DNA of 64,000 nt from Saururus chinensis (lineage: Eukaryota; Streptophyta; Magnoliopsida; Piperales; Saururaceae). Made by a program: the position numbers and the translations under genes. The stretch is taken from positions 32,241,057 to 32,305,056 of the forward strand of contig CP141148.1 in the NCBI GenBank assembly GCA_035235625.1. The letters run 5' to 3'. Positions 1-12,189 of this stretch are shown in pieces (position 1 is the first letter of the stretch; each line of letters starts with the position of its first letter). The notes under the pieces are model-generated. The model was not told the DNA's origin and searched no databases. It saw only the letters and a list, made by a program, of their open reading frames with translations.

Positions 1-2485
1 TGTGAAAAAAACAGAAAAATGCTGAAATCTTCAAAATAAAAAAACACAAAGTGGAAGAAATTTCATCCAGATGTGCAGTGAATGCCCATTTTGGCAAAAA
101 TAAGGAAATATTTGCAAAAAATTGTCACTATGGCTAGATGCCTGCCTTCTTTATTTTGCAGAAACATCTCAGCGATCACACTATCGACATCTCTGCAAAT
201 TGGAAAAGTTTACCAATCAAGATTATTTTCTTCCTCTTCCAGAATGGTTGATGCATAATAGCTGTTGGAAAAATGTTCCTTCCCATAAATGTTGATGCAT
301 CTTAATCATTAGAACTCTTGGCTATTGAAATTTTAGTTTACAAGGATGATTATTGCATCTTGATGTAATGCTTAACTATATTGAGAAGAATTCCAAGAAG
401 GAAGAGAAGTAGATGGAAAATAGATTACAGTGCAAGAAAGTTGTCAGGGATAAATATGGTAGTAATGAAAAGAATAGAGGCAGTTTTCTAATTTCAGAAA
501 AATCATATTAGACCTTATAACTTTCAAAATACTTCAGAAAGGGTCTTGGACACACTGAGTCAGGTGAAGTATTGTTCGAAGCAGGCTTCCATAAAGATAG
601 ATTTGAGTTAGATCAAATCACACAAGAATTCTATAGGGTGAATTTTTTTGGATAGTATCTTCATATTCCAACTTGCTGCTGTGCTGCTGTGCTCATATCT
701 AACAATTTTCAATCCTACCAGACCTCAATATTGCCTTCCTTTTTTAATATGAAAGAAAAAAAACCCTCCTATACCCCTTGCCTCTCCTTCCTGATGCAGC
801 AGATGTATAAAGAGCAGCAATGTCACAGCAAACCAAACAGAACTAATAAAACCCAAACAGGAAATCACAGGAATGGAGGAAGAGTAGTATTCTATTGAAA
901 TTTCTGGAGAACAGGGTGTTACAAGCTTGAATCCACAAGCTAAAGTCCTACAAGTGCATAAGAGATTACACGGGGTTAAATCCACAACCCTAGCTCAAAT
1001 CCATGAGCAAAGAAGAATTTTCTGGAAGAAAGAAATACATTCAAATTCGGAATCCCCCTTTTCCTCCCTTTTTCCCACTACTTATCCCCCCTAGAATAAC
1101 TGTTTCTGACATTCTAACAAACTGTGACCCAAATGACCATATTACCCTTCCCACTTATACTAGCAGGGAATTGATGAAAGACCTGGACAATTCTGCCCCT
1201 TTCGACATCAGTTGGAGTATGAATTGTATTCTGCTATACGTAGCAGTAATAGGTGGAAGGACAAAGGTGGAAGGACTGAAATACCCCTCTACATCACTTC
1301 CCCTCCATTCTCTTTTCCTCCTCGTCCTTGCCTTATGGGCTAGCAGTAAACCATTCTAAGAATTGTATCAATGCTAACTTCCACATTCGTCAATTTTTGC
1401 TTTTATAACTTCCAAGTTACAATTTACAGGAAAAAACTAACTCATACTCCTTTTTTTATTGCACTACGAGCCTCCTATAACACACCTTTCTTCTCTGTTC
1501 CCGCATGAGCTGAAGAGACACTGCTATTTTCAGAAGTTTGGTTTTTTGTTGACCTGGTTGTATCACATTCCAATACACCTAGATGCTACATGGATCCGCA
1601 TATAAAACCAAATATGGGTCTTCATTAGGGACCTCATATACATTGCATAAATGGGTGCTCTTCTCTTAACTCAATATTAGGGAAATAATTTTGTGGAGAG
1701 CTTCTTTAAATGCATGGAAATTGACAGGCAGAAAGCTAATAATACAACAGAGTTTGGAAGTAGCATATGTCCTCTGAAGAAACTCTTCATCTGAATCATC
1801 TTTATAGGGTTATGACTTTTCAATGCTCCATGTGTTGATTAAGTAAGCGAACAGAATAAGATGGATGCTACATGAATTTACTTTGAGAAGAGGAATTACT
1901 CAAAGAAAATTAGCAGAGGCTGGAAGGAATTGGGAGAGGGCCTTAGGGGGATGGAAGGCAAAAGGAGAGGAGGAAAAGGCTTGAGATTCTCTCTTTTGTT
2001 TGGTTAGATGGCAGAAAGAAAATGAAAAAAGAAGGTAGTTATGGGCAGTTTTAAGTAGTTATTACTGGACTTTTGACCTTTGAGTTAGATTTTCCTTCAC
2101 TCTCCCCTGGTTTAGGTGTGCAAATTTTTTAGAGGAATTTTTAATCGCACGAGATTTTGAATGTCAATATTCTGTGGCTTTATACAACTGTAATTTTCTT
2201 ACCTGTAACCTGGATTTTGTTCTCCAGTTGCTGTGTTATGTTTTGCATGAAAGACTGGAGTTTATTAATTATGTTAATATGACAGGTTGATCTTAAGTAT
2301 TCAGAACTTATAATTATCTGTTTGTCTTTAAGTTTCAATACCTGATATATTTAGATACTATTGTGTTGACTATCTTCTCTCTAGCTTTTTGTTTGTTTAT
2401 GCACATGTTTTTTTTTTATTGAAAACAATATGTATGAACAAAAATATTTTGCAGCATCTACATATTAATAATCTGCATATTACAG
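1..2485 (+). other. Intron of TAF1 (5' flank of first visible exon)
   Basis: No exon of TAF1 or of any other gene could be recognised here. The stretch is AT-rich with polypyrimidine runs and ends in an acceptor site at 2484-2485. The short open frames inside it show no domain or plausible splice context. It is read as a large TAF1 intron, because the first recognisable exon starts in mid-protein at 2486. Confidence 0.5.
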
Positions 2486-5400
2486 GATCGTGAAAATATT
2501 GAACGCCTGGAGATAACAGGGGTGGGTGATCCATCTGGTCGTGGATTAGGCTTCAGTTATGTTCGTGTAGCTCCAAAGGCTCCAATTGCTACTCCAATGA
2601 TGAAGAAAAAGACAGCTGCTGCTCGAGGAAATTCAACTGTTACTGGAACTGATGCCGATCTCCGTAGGTTAAGCATGGATGCTGCACGTGAGGTACAGTA
2701 GTTACATGTTTAAACATTGATTCAAGCTGCTTGTGACAGAATTTTTGGGTCAATTTTCTTGGGCTACTTGACAAGCTCCTTTGATGGATCTTTGGACCTA
2801 TGGATGACTGTCAATCCAGAGTTCCTTTTTCTTTCACTTCCAAATAGCCATAGCCACTAGGCCTCCCTTTCCCTTTTCTCATCAATGATGCTTTTTACCC
2901 AGAATCTTTTGGTTATGATATGCTAGTAAAAACTACCAATTCAATTGCTAGTAAAAACTACCATGACAATAAAAGTAGCAAAGCCATGAGTTTGGGACAA
3001 TCCATTCCCACTTCCTGGTATCACATAATTGTTTTTCTTGGTTATCATATAAATTAGTTCATCATCACTAGCATATCATCTTAATTATATGTGGCCCACC
3101 GTAGGATATATCTGCCATTCGGTTTTATTTGGCCATTTCCATCTCCAAACTTCTCCAAATCTTTTTACACCATGTCCAAGTTCCTTGTAATTATGGGCCT
3201 TCATGTCCTTTTTCAATGGGTCTACGCAAGCCATGAATACATCTTCTTGCTGGCACTATAGGGTGGTCTTCTTTCTACATACCTGAAACATCTTGATTAC
3301 TTCTCTTTCAGTGGAACACTGAATGGAGCTCTCACCAAGGAAAATGGTCCATGTCTGTCTCAATATATTCGTGTCCTTTCTTGCAAATCACATGCCCCAT
3401 AGTCTACTGCTGCTACCTGAAATCAGTTAACCACTATCTCTTCAGCTATACCAATTATACACTTAAGTCAACTCTTCCCCCCATGAAAATAGCGTACATT
3501 GGCATTCATAGTTTTTGTTTTTGAAAGAGGGCAATTAGTATGGATAGTTTGCAAATTTCATTCAACCCAAAGGCAGCCGAGTCACTCGATCATCAAATTT
3601 TGCTTAAATTTTAAGAAATGAAAATTATGTATAACTTGCCGATATTTTATTAAGTAGATAGAATTTTCTATACAGGGTAAAACTTAGTAAGCTTTAGAAT
3701 AATAGGACGAAGACGGAGTATATGGAATTTAACTTTTAAGGATAATAGAACTATAGCTAGAATTATAGCTAGAACTTTAGTGAAAATAGATGGGCAAGAA
3801 GTGCCAAGATGTGAGCAATTCTTATATTTGGGCTCTATTATCTACAAAGAGGGAGATATCACTAGTGATTTGGTACATAGTATTTATGCAGGGTGGGTAA
3901 AATAGAGAGTGGCGTCAAGAGTTTTGTTAGATAAGCAAGTCCCAAATAGGCTTAAGGTAAGTTTTATAGGATTGTTATTAGGCCCGCAATACTTTATAAA
4001 GCAGAATGTTGGGCATTAAAGAAAAGTCATATAGATAAACTAAATGTAGCGAAAATGAGGATGTGAGGTGGATGTGTGGAATAACCGGGAAAGGTAAGAT
4101 TAGAAATAAGTATTTATGTGAGAACTTAGGGGTAACACCTTTAGGGGAGAAGCTCATAGAGTGTAGGTTGCGTTTATATGAGCATGTACAAAAAAGACTA
4201 ATAGATGCCCCAACAAGAAGGTTGGAAGGGTTTTACGTAAATAATGTCAAAAGATGGATAGGGAAACCTAGTCTAAACAAAAGTCCTAAATAAGTAAGAA
4301 AAATCAAATCTTATGTGATCTACGAATGTTCTCTAAGCCCCACTTTCATACCCGCATCAAGCTGTGCTCGAGTTTGGCTTTTGTTTGCTTTTGCTGCTGT
4401 TTTTTTTCCAAAGAAAATAGTATTGGTATAAAAAGTACTTAGTAAAAATTTGCCTGCACAATAGTTAAGAAAGCAAATTTTATTAGTAAATTTGAGTCGA
4501 GCTTGCATGATAAGTGTTTTAATTAGTAAAATTGAGTCAAGCTGGCATGACTAAGTGTAGGCTCTTGGCCATCATAGTCTACAAGTCTGAATAAGATTGT
4601 GCATCTAATCTCTTTTTTTTTCCCTCTAGGTTCTTATTAAGTTCGGAGTGCCTGAAGAGCAGATTGAGAAAATGACCCGATGGCATAGAATTGCTATGGT
4701 CCGCAAGTTGTCTAGTGAGCAAGCTGCATCAGGAGTTAAGGTTGATGCAACTACCCTGAGCAAGTATGCACGGGGTCAAAGGATGTCCTTTCTCCAACTT
4801 CAGCAACAGGCTCGGGAAAAATGCCAGGAGATATGGGACAGGCAAGTTCAGAGTCTTTCGGCTGTTGAAGGGGATGAAAATGATAGTGACTCTGAAGCGA
4901 ATAGCGATCTTGATTCTTTTGCTGGAGACCTTGAAAATTTGCTGGACGCTGAAGAATGTGAGGAAGGAGATGAGGGTAATTTTGAATCTAAAGGTGGTAA
5001 AATTGATGGTGTTCGTGGACTTAAGATGAGAAGGGCTCCATGGCAATGTCAGACAGAGGAGGAGATCGAAGATGAAGCTGCAGAAGCTGCAGAATTGTGC
5101 AGGATGCTTCTAGATGGTAAAGAAATCGTACTTTTGTTTTATTTCTTTTATGTTTAAACTTACTTCCTTTGTATTTATTAGACTTGCTTTAGTGGCAGTT
5201 GGTAATTATATTTTCAGCGAGTTGCTTATCATCCTCATAATTTGCTGGCTTGTATTTCTGACTTGATGGCAGTAGCTATTGTTTGTTACATGTTCCCTTG
5301 TATCATTTACTTATTTTGGTATGGTTATATCATAAGGTATTACTAGATATTAAATGTGATATGAAGATAGTAGAAGACATTTGATACTTCACGTCCCTGC

Positions 5401-8187
5401 TTGGTGCTGCATTGTTATAAATTCCAGAAGAGACATAATTAGAATTGCTAGTTTATAGAATGTAATTAGCTGATTGTCAAACTGTATGGCAGACGACGAA
5501 ATGGACAGAAAAAAGAAAAAGAAGGCAAAACCTTTTGAAGACAATCAAGCATTAGGCTCTCATCTTGGTTTTGTCTCTGAAAAGATAGGCCCAGCCACAA
5601 ACACCATGATAAAGAAGGTAAGCCACTAATGCACCTCTAATGTGCTTTTCATGTGCACCCACTTTGTCAGTATTTCCACTAGTAGGCACAGCAGAAAATC
5701 CAGTTTCCTCGAAAATGTGCAAGAACAAGTGGCCTTGGTTTTCTCCTACTTTGCATTCCATACTTATTCCCCTTCCATAGTCTAGCTTTAGCCCGACCAT
5801 CAACCTCCTCGCTTTCTTGCCCTTCTGTCCTCCCCATTTTCTCCTTGAGGCTCTTTGATTAATGGTATAACCTGCTGTTTGTCTGTCCTCAGGAAATTAG
5901 GGTTGGACCATTGCTATTCATGCCACTTAGCTATTTTCCCTGTTTGACTGAGTTTATTACGGAAGTCTTCATGGCTTTATTGCTCCATTTTGGCAAGAAA
6001 ATAATGCTAAAACAATTTAAATTTGCAGACTAGTTATTTTGGTGATGGCTTTGTTCGGGAAGGTGAACATATCAAATTTTTTCTTCGACACTTTTTTCTT
6101 GCCAAATAATGAAGTTGACACTTGATAACTTGGAAAGTTTTGTAATAAAGTTGATGTTGAATTTTCATCTCCGTATATCCTTATGATAGTGTTGCTTCAG
6201 GGAGGGCATCTTCATCTTGTGTAGTTACTTTTTTCCATGTCCTTTCCCATGGATTCTGTGTCAATTGTTTTCAGTAGGACACCAATCCAAATAGTTGGGA
6301 TTAGTGTCGATGATGATCATGATCTTGATTTTAAAAGCTGAGTAATCTTATATGGCAGGGAGAAGGTTCTTTTCCCACCAGAAATTCGGTTGGTGTGACA
6401 AAATCAAAGAAAGTAAAGCATGATTTTCAGTTAGGATTGCTAAAAAAGAAGAATAAAGCTAATGGAGATGGATTGAAGGTAATGTTTGTGTTAGTATGTG
6501 TCAGTAGATCCACCTGGATATTCTTTGGGGTATTCTTCTTCTGGTTGTTCCAACCTTGTTTGTATTTCATATGGCATAACAGGTAAAGGAAAAAAAGAAC
6601 CCGGATAAACCTGTCAGGGAAAATTTTGTATGTGGAGCTTGTGGCCAGGTACTCAATTAGTTATTTTAGTGTTTGCAAAGCAGACATGGATTTGTTGGTC
6701 AAACTGATTTGGTTAACTCCTGGAAACAGCAAGGGCACATGAGGACCAACAAGAACTGCCCCAAGTATGGAGAAGATCTTGAAGTCCACGTGAAATCTAC
6801 GGAACCTGAAACACCCAAATTACCACCAAAACCTCTAACTGAAGTTCCAGTTCCACAGCTTTCTGAACCTCCTCCTATCAAAAGGTTGATACCTAAAGCA
6901 ATGACAAGGACGACTTCGGTTGAAACTCTCGAAAGTTCAGAGCAGTTGGGATCAAAGAAAGTCCTTCCTTTAAAACTCAAGTGCACTTCTGAAAAGTCAC
7001 TGGAAAGAAATATATCCGATACTGAAGCAGGCATGAAGCCTGTCATTAAGATCAACAAAATCATATTGTCGAATAAAATGAAACAGGAGGATGGGCAGAT
7101 TGAACCTCAGAAAACCGTTATATCTGCTGAGCCCCCATCCATTGTCACAGAAGCAGAACCTCGTAAGAAACTAATCATCAAACAGACAAAGGCAGTTAAT
7201 AATGTAGAGCGTGTCAGACATTCTATTGGGTTTGGTGTGGATGAAAATTTTAAGAAGACTAAGAGGATGGTTGAACTTTCGGGGTTTGATTCATATGGGA
7301 AGCGGGCGGTAAGATTCTTTGGGGAAGAGGTAGTGGCACATACTAGAGCCACTGAGGATAGAAGATTCTGGGAAGAGGAAGAAAAAAGGAGGAGGAGAGA
7401 GTGTTTTAAAGAAGAGAAAGTTAGGAGGATATTTGAAGAGGAAAAGAGGGAGCAGCAGAGGCATATTGAAGTTATGCGATATGAAGAAACAATGGGTACT
7501 GAGAGAGAATGGGTAACCGCAAAGAAAAAGAAAAAGAAAATGAAAAAAGCTGTGGTAGATGACTCTTTAGAGGAGATAGATGCCGGTAAATATGATAAGA
7601 GGATGGCTGACAAGAACCGTGCTGTCAAGAGACGACCTGTAGTTGATTTGGGGCAATATTCAGCTGAATTTTGTCCGCAAACAAAGCGACGTAGAGGGGG
7701 AGAGGTAACTTTTTCATCTATTATTTCCTTCAAAAAAGCGTGTGTGTGTATATATATATATATCCTTGTCTTTCCTGTTGGATGATACCATATAAAACTA
7801 TTTTATTATCTCTTTCTTTTGCCTTAGGTTGCATTGTCCAATGTCTTAGAGGGCATTGTCGACAAACTAAGAGATAGAAGAGAAATATCTTACCTCTTCC
7901 TGAAACCAGTATCAAAGAAAGAAGCTCCTGACTATTTGGACATCATACATGCTCCGATGGACCTTTCCACCATAAGAGACAAGGTTAGGAAAATGGAGTA
8001 TAGAAGCAGGAGAGAGTTTCGGCAAGATATGTGGCAGATAGCTTACAATGCACACAAGTACAACGATGGAATCAACCCCGGCATCCCTCCACTGGCGGAC
8101 CAACTTTTGCGGGTTTGTGATAATTTATTAGTGGAAAACAAGGCAATGTTGGATGAGGCTGAATCAGGAATTGAACCATGGAGCTGA
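2486..8187 (+). CDS. TAF1: TFIID subunit 1 (TAF1/HAF), 3' seven exons
   Basis: Largest subunit of the general transcription factor TFIID, a nuclear scaffold for core-promoter recognition that binds acetylated histones. Seven exons give an uninterrupted 779-residue C-terminal part: 2486-2692, 4630-5116, 5493-5617, 6359-6478, 6583-6648, 6730-7704 and 7828-8187 (TGA). Visible in order: the conserved block GVGDPSGRGLGFSYVR; the conserved segment with GVPEEQIEKMTRWHRIAM; an acidic stretch (NSDLDSFAGDLENLLDAEE); a zinc knuckle split by an intron (CGACGQQGHMRTNKNC); a long charged linker with a Lys-rich run; and a bromodomain in the last exon (PVSKKEAPDYLDIIHAPMD, YNAHKYNDG). Introns are GT-AG. The first visible intron holds a LINE relic, and the last carries a GT/TA microsatellite at 7740-7763. 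The N-terminal half lies upstream of the window. Plants often have two paralogues (HAF1/HAF2), and which one this is cannot be told. Confidence 0.95.
3660..4310 (+). pseudogene. LINE reverse-transcriptase 3' relic in TAF1 intron
   Basis: Broken plus-strand coding remnant of a non-LTR retrotransposon, inserted in sense orientation in a TAF1 intron. Readable pieces include QFLYLGSIIYKEGDITSD, then after frame breaks MRWMCGITGKGKIRNK and LGVTPLGEKLIECRLR. These match the block downstream of the reverse-transcriptase core in plant RTE/L1-like elements (YLGS...KAGW...ECW...MLRWMCG...RLRWFGH). Several stops and frameshifts show it is dead. Only the 3' portion is present, consistent with 5' truncation during target-primed reverse transcription. 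The family assignment is from memory of plant LINE proteins. Confidence 0.8.
6275..6335 (+). repeat. Possible RTE-type 3' tail in TAF1 intron
   Basis: A short segment, ccaatccaaatagttgggat, is followed by a run of GATGAT-like triplets. This resembles the 3' tail with GATG repeats common after plant RTE elements and their SINE-like derivatives. It is too short to prove and lies wholly within an intron. Confidence 0.25.
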
Positions 8188-8682
8188 TGCCTTTTGGTTG
8201 TCCCTTTTTTTACCCCCGTTGTATAATATACATGTGCAATATGTTCATTTTGCTTTTTTGTAAATTTCAATGTAATTTTTGTTTGCTTTTATTTAACAAA
8301 AGCTGTATAGATGGGAGGATGTGAGGAAGGTAATGGGGTAGCACAGGAGAAATTTGGTCTTGGTCTCTAGGTGCAGAACTGCAGATGCTTTTAAGTTCTG
8401 AAAATGAAAAAAAAAAAAAGACAAAAAGAAGAATGAAGACAAGAAAAGGAAATAATCATATTAGTTGGGCAGATTTATTTTTTTGCTAGTTAAAATATCT
8501 CTATTAATTTCATTACCCACTACTTTGTCGTTAGAGTTGTGGACCTTCTTATGGATAAAAGAAACATTTGTAGAGAAAAGATATCTCATGCCGTATGCAG
8601 CCTGTCAATGCAGCGACCCAAATTTGGTCTTGCCCGAGTCCTCTTTTGGGAGGAAGTATTTTTAATACTTTTGTCTGATAAT
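8188..8682 (+). other. TAF1 3' UTR and downstream flank
   Basis: Directly after the TAF1 stop codon. The sequence is T-rich and then A-rich, with an A-run near 8407, as expected of a 3' UTR and cleavage region. No further coding signal is visible. Confidence 0.45.
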
Positions 8683-8810
8683 GAGCCTAGTATAAGAAAT
8701 ACATGAGAGCCATTCATCTCCAAATTTGGTCATGTTGCTGTATTTATGTTTCTGTATATACCGTTGATCTCAAATATTAATGGCTCTTATATTTTTTTTA
8801 TGCTAGGCTC
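8683..8810. mobile_element. 128-bp fold-back MITE
   Basis: The ends are near-perfect inverted repeats. The left arm begins GAGCCTAGTATAAGAAAT and the reverse complement of the right end begins GAGCCTAGCATAAAAAAA; both arms then share GAGCCATT. No coding capacity. The superfamily is not determined because no clear target duplication could be read next to the arms. Confidence 0.55.
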
Positions 8811-8889
8811 CCTTTTGGGATGCCATTGTTGTGGATAAAAATCAATTTTCATGATTGGGGTCTCAAGTAGGACCCTCAAGTATGGTTGC

Positions 8890-9661
8890 TAGGGTTGTTA
8901 ATGAGTAGAGCCTTCACGTCGAGCAAAGTGGTTTGGTTTGATTCAAATTAGGCTTGTCTCGAATTTAGGCTTGAATTAAGTTCGAATATAAGCATGCTCA
9001 ACTCGGCTTGGCGAAATAATAATTGAGAATATGAGCTAATGTCTTTGACTCTTAACCCAAAAATAAGATTTGTAAAAGAGGATACAAATGGTTTACAAAT
9101 TGTTTCTCTTTGTGCATATATTTTAAATTTCTTTTAGGGCATGTCAAGGTTTAGAAATAATTCTTTTATGTGAGTTCCTATTTTTTGTATCTTTTTGAGT
9201 AATTTATGTACATAAAAAAAGAGGAAGATAGAGGGATGTAGATAGTAATGTTGCCTATATGGGCTTTTATTTTTGGCATCTTTTTGAGTGATTATATGCA
9301 TGTAAAGATAAGAAGACAATAATGACGTCTTTTTGGAGGATATGTAACTAAAGCTCATTTGTTATATTTTTTTTCTTTCCTAGTAACTGTAGTCAATTGT
9401 TCAAGGTGTAATTGTAATACTTATAGTTCAAATGCTTTAAATTTAGATTTTTTGTTTGAGTCTAGTTCAAGCTTAGACTTATGATTCACTTATTGAAGTT
9501 TGTGCTCAAGCGCAAGCTAAATTTTGGATTTCTAGTTCAAGCCGAGTTCAAGTGGAAAGATTCGAGCTTGCTCAAGCTTCAAGCCGAGCATGAACAGTTC
9601 CACTTCAAGCTAAGCGAGCCCAATATTAGACTTGACTTGACTCGGCTCATTAACACTCCTA
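8890..9661. mobile_element. Non-autonomous hAT MITE (772 bp)
   Basis: The left end TAGGGTTGTTAATGAG is mirrored by a right end whose reverse complement is TAGGAGTGTTAATGAGCC. The flanking octamers ATGGTTGC (8882-8889) and GTGGTTCA (9662-9669) are a degraded 8-bp target duplication. The subterminal regions are rich in GCTCGAGCT/TCAAGC-type motifs repeated in both orientations, as is usual for hAT transposase-binding regions. No transposase is encoded; the short open frames inside are not conserved proteins. Confidence 0.7.
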
Positions 9662-9889
9662 GTGGTTCAACTAATATTTGCTGCATTCTCTTGGATCAGC
9701 CTGTCCAAGGTTGTTTGATTGTGTTTTGTTTGGAAAAGAAATGGACTTTATGGCTTTTTTAAGGGGCTTTATATTGGGATATCATATGAAAAAACATCCT
9801 TTCTTGCATCACTTTGCTCTCCATTAAAAAGTGGAACTTTGACCTAGAGCAGATTTTTTTCTATACCTTTTATATATTTGAAAAAAATA

Positions 9890-9991
9890 TCCTTCTATCC
9901 CACATTAATAACTATTTGATTTTTTAAAATGAACTAGATTTACTTTCTTTTAAAAAAGCTAAATACAGATACTAAAGTGAGATGGAGGGAG
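9890..9991. mobile_element. Stowaway-like MITE, copy 1
   Basis: About 102 bp, flanked by TA on both sides (9888-9889, 9992-9993). The termini pair as CCTTCTATCCCAC and the reverse complement of GAGATGGAGGGAG, the signature of Tc1/mariner-derived Stowaway elements. Related to the copies at 11109-11212 and 33952-34049. Confidence 0.7.
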
Positions 9992-10264
9992 TATTAGTTT
10001 TAGGAGGGCCAAAGCCTATTAAAATTTAAAACATTTTTTCCACATAAGGGGGCTTTCTTCCCCTTAAATTGGCGAAAATAGCCATTCAAATGACCTCTAT
10101 ATGACAGCAAAAGAAACTCTAATGAGATGCAGAATCAACTTCAACAAAGAGAAAATCACTTCTTTGTTGAGATACGCACCCTTCTAGACATCAAAATAGA
10201 ATTGCTATCAATGTTACAAGTGTACAAATCGGCAAAAGTTTAGAAGAGGCTAGACTTATGCGTG

Positions 10265-10377
10265 CATGAGCCCAGATCCTTAGGGCTGTTGGATCCAATT
10301 CCGGTAGCCCATGTTACTCAGGGATTAAATGCCCCCTGAGTAACTTGGACCCATATAAACGGGCCTCTTACAAATCT
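10265..10377. repeat. Fragment of the CCCGGG-type fold-back family
   Basis: Shares the centre (AAATGCCCC followed by TGAGT) and the right end (CATATAAACGGG) with the hairpin at 19075-19247, and contains a shorter inverted repeat of its own around GTTACTCAGG/CCTGAGTAAC. It looks like a deleted relative of the same MITE family. Confidence 0.45.
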
Positions 10378-10891
10378 AAACTTTTTTGCGAACTTTGCAC
10401 ACATGACAATTTTACGGCCTGAGCCCCTTCTGACACTGGAAACCCAAGATGATCGATATAACTCGAATAAATAGAAGCATCTTCACATGTAGAACAAAAA
10501 TTAATAATTAAAATGTTATTGAATTCATCTATGTCAATTTAAGGAATTATTTGGCAACTAATTTGTCAACAAAAGAAATTTATTGTGGCCCAATGTTAGG
10601 TGGCACAATCACACTGGCTCTGATTTCCTATGAATTTAAGAAGTCTCCTCCCTAGGAGATTTGTCAATTAATTGAAATATGCCTTTTCACTTGTTTATAT
10701 AACTTCTTTGTGAATTTCATTGAAGAAATTTTATTTGTTAAAGATTTGTGTGGTGAAACGTATACAATTTATGCCTGATTCTTGGATAATTTCGTTTTTG
10801 CATGAATTAGTGCATACAAACAAAAAATGACAAATCTATGTGAACGAGTTGATGGATCAACCACATAATTTTTTTATTTGTATGGAAAATG

Positions 10892-11048
10892 ATATTCTTA
10901 CTCTATTTTATCTACACCAAAAGCCTTACTCTACTTCTGATTGGATAGGGAAGATAAGTCATGCCTGACAATACGGAGATTCACTTTTTCCTATCCAATC
11001 AGAGGTAGAGTAAGGCTTTTGGTCTAGAGAAAATGGAGTAGAAATATT
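10892..11048. mobile_element. Fold-back MITE, about 157 bp
   Basis: Two arms of about 60 bp are inverted copies. Both contain ACCAAAAGCCTTACTCTAC and CTGATTGGATAGG when read inward, with a short unpaired centre near 10,965-10,985. The outer ends are ATATTCTTACTC and GAGTAGAAATAT. The target duplication is not clear. Confidence 0.65.
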
Positions 11049-11108
11049 AGCTTCCTTTTTATATCCCCACGTAAAGTTAGAAGAAGGAGCTTTAAGCTCA
11101 ATATAATA

Positions 11109-11212
11109 CTCTCTTCATCCCACGTTAATAGCTCTATTTCATTTTTCAAAATGAACTAATTTTAATTTATTTTAAAAAACTAAATAGAGCTATTAATGTG
11201 GGACAAAGGGAG
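11109..11212. mobile_element. Stowaway-like MITE, copy 2
   Basis: A 104-bp, TA-flanked palindrome. The left arm CTCTCTTCATCCCACGTTAA pairs with a right arm whose reverse complement is CTCCCTTTGTCCCACATTAA, and both continue into TAGCTCTATTT. This is the best-preserved of three copies of the family in the window. Confidence 0.85.
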
Positions 11213-12189
11213 TACCTACTAACAAAAACAATTTGAACAAGCCATCAATTACTTGATTGTGCTTAGTTTTAAACATATGGAAAATTTTCTTACATCTTAA
11301 TCACATGGCTCAGTGGATGAGATTCCCTGAGGAGAGCCATGGTTCTCTTTCGTGGCCAAAAAAGTAGCCTCACTGGCCTGAGCAACATATATTGAATTTT
11401 AAGCCATTAACTTTGATAGGCTAAGATTTATTTAGTGAGTTTAGGGAATTTGCTTATATAATCATTGAATTCTCTATTTTATTATGTGAATTTGCTAATT
11501 TGTTAGGGATATTTGTTCATTATTTGGCAAATTCATTATTTCGAAGATGATCCTCACTTCTCATGATCATAACTTAAGATACAAAGGATTGATTTTTGCT
11601 TTCTTCAATGCCTTGAATGTCTTTCGAAATTCTACAAGAGTAAAATTTGAGTATCAAATTTATTTTGTAAATGAAGTTGTACCATCATAAAGTCATAGGT
11701 GTCAAATAAATTTAATATTCCAAAAACCAACTTGGGTTTGAAATATCTTTGGCTACAGAAGTCTTAAGGGGCTATTTGGGAGTGAAATTCAAGGAAGATT
11801 CCCACGATTATGTCTAGATTCAGCTATGAATTATAAAAATTTGGGTTGGGTTGATAATGTTGGTGGAATTAAAAATTCTGCTCGAAACACAATTCAGACG
11901 TGTTTCCATCTGGAATCGTGGAATCACCTCGCTAAGAGATTAGGGCGATTATGTGAAAATACATGAAACCGAAAACAAGTGTTTTCATATATTTTTGGCC
12001 CCTACCCCTCATAAATACATTTCTTGTCTCCCTTCCCAAACCCTACATAAACTCATCTAACTCCCATCAAATTGATTCCCGATAGAGCCGCCGCCTGCCC
12101 ATTTGTTCCTCCACGAGGTTGTCTGCTCTGTTGCAACCTTCTATCCACCTCCTTTGCAATAGTTTACGTGCTCGGCCGCTCTTTCGTAT

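Noticed and set aside
155-235. Possible extra upstream TAF1 exon after an acceptor-like TTTTGCAG
   Set aside because: The translation does not resemble TAF1, and the open stretch is short and ends in stops without a convincing donor.
6699-7733. Long minus-strand open frames opposite the TAF1 linker exon
   Set aside because: They are antisense shadows of a purine-rich conserved exon with no domain, and the plus-strand frame is clearly TAF1.
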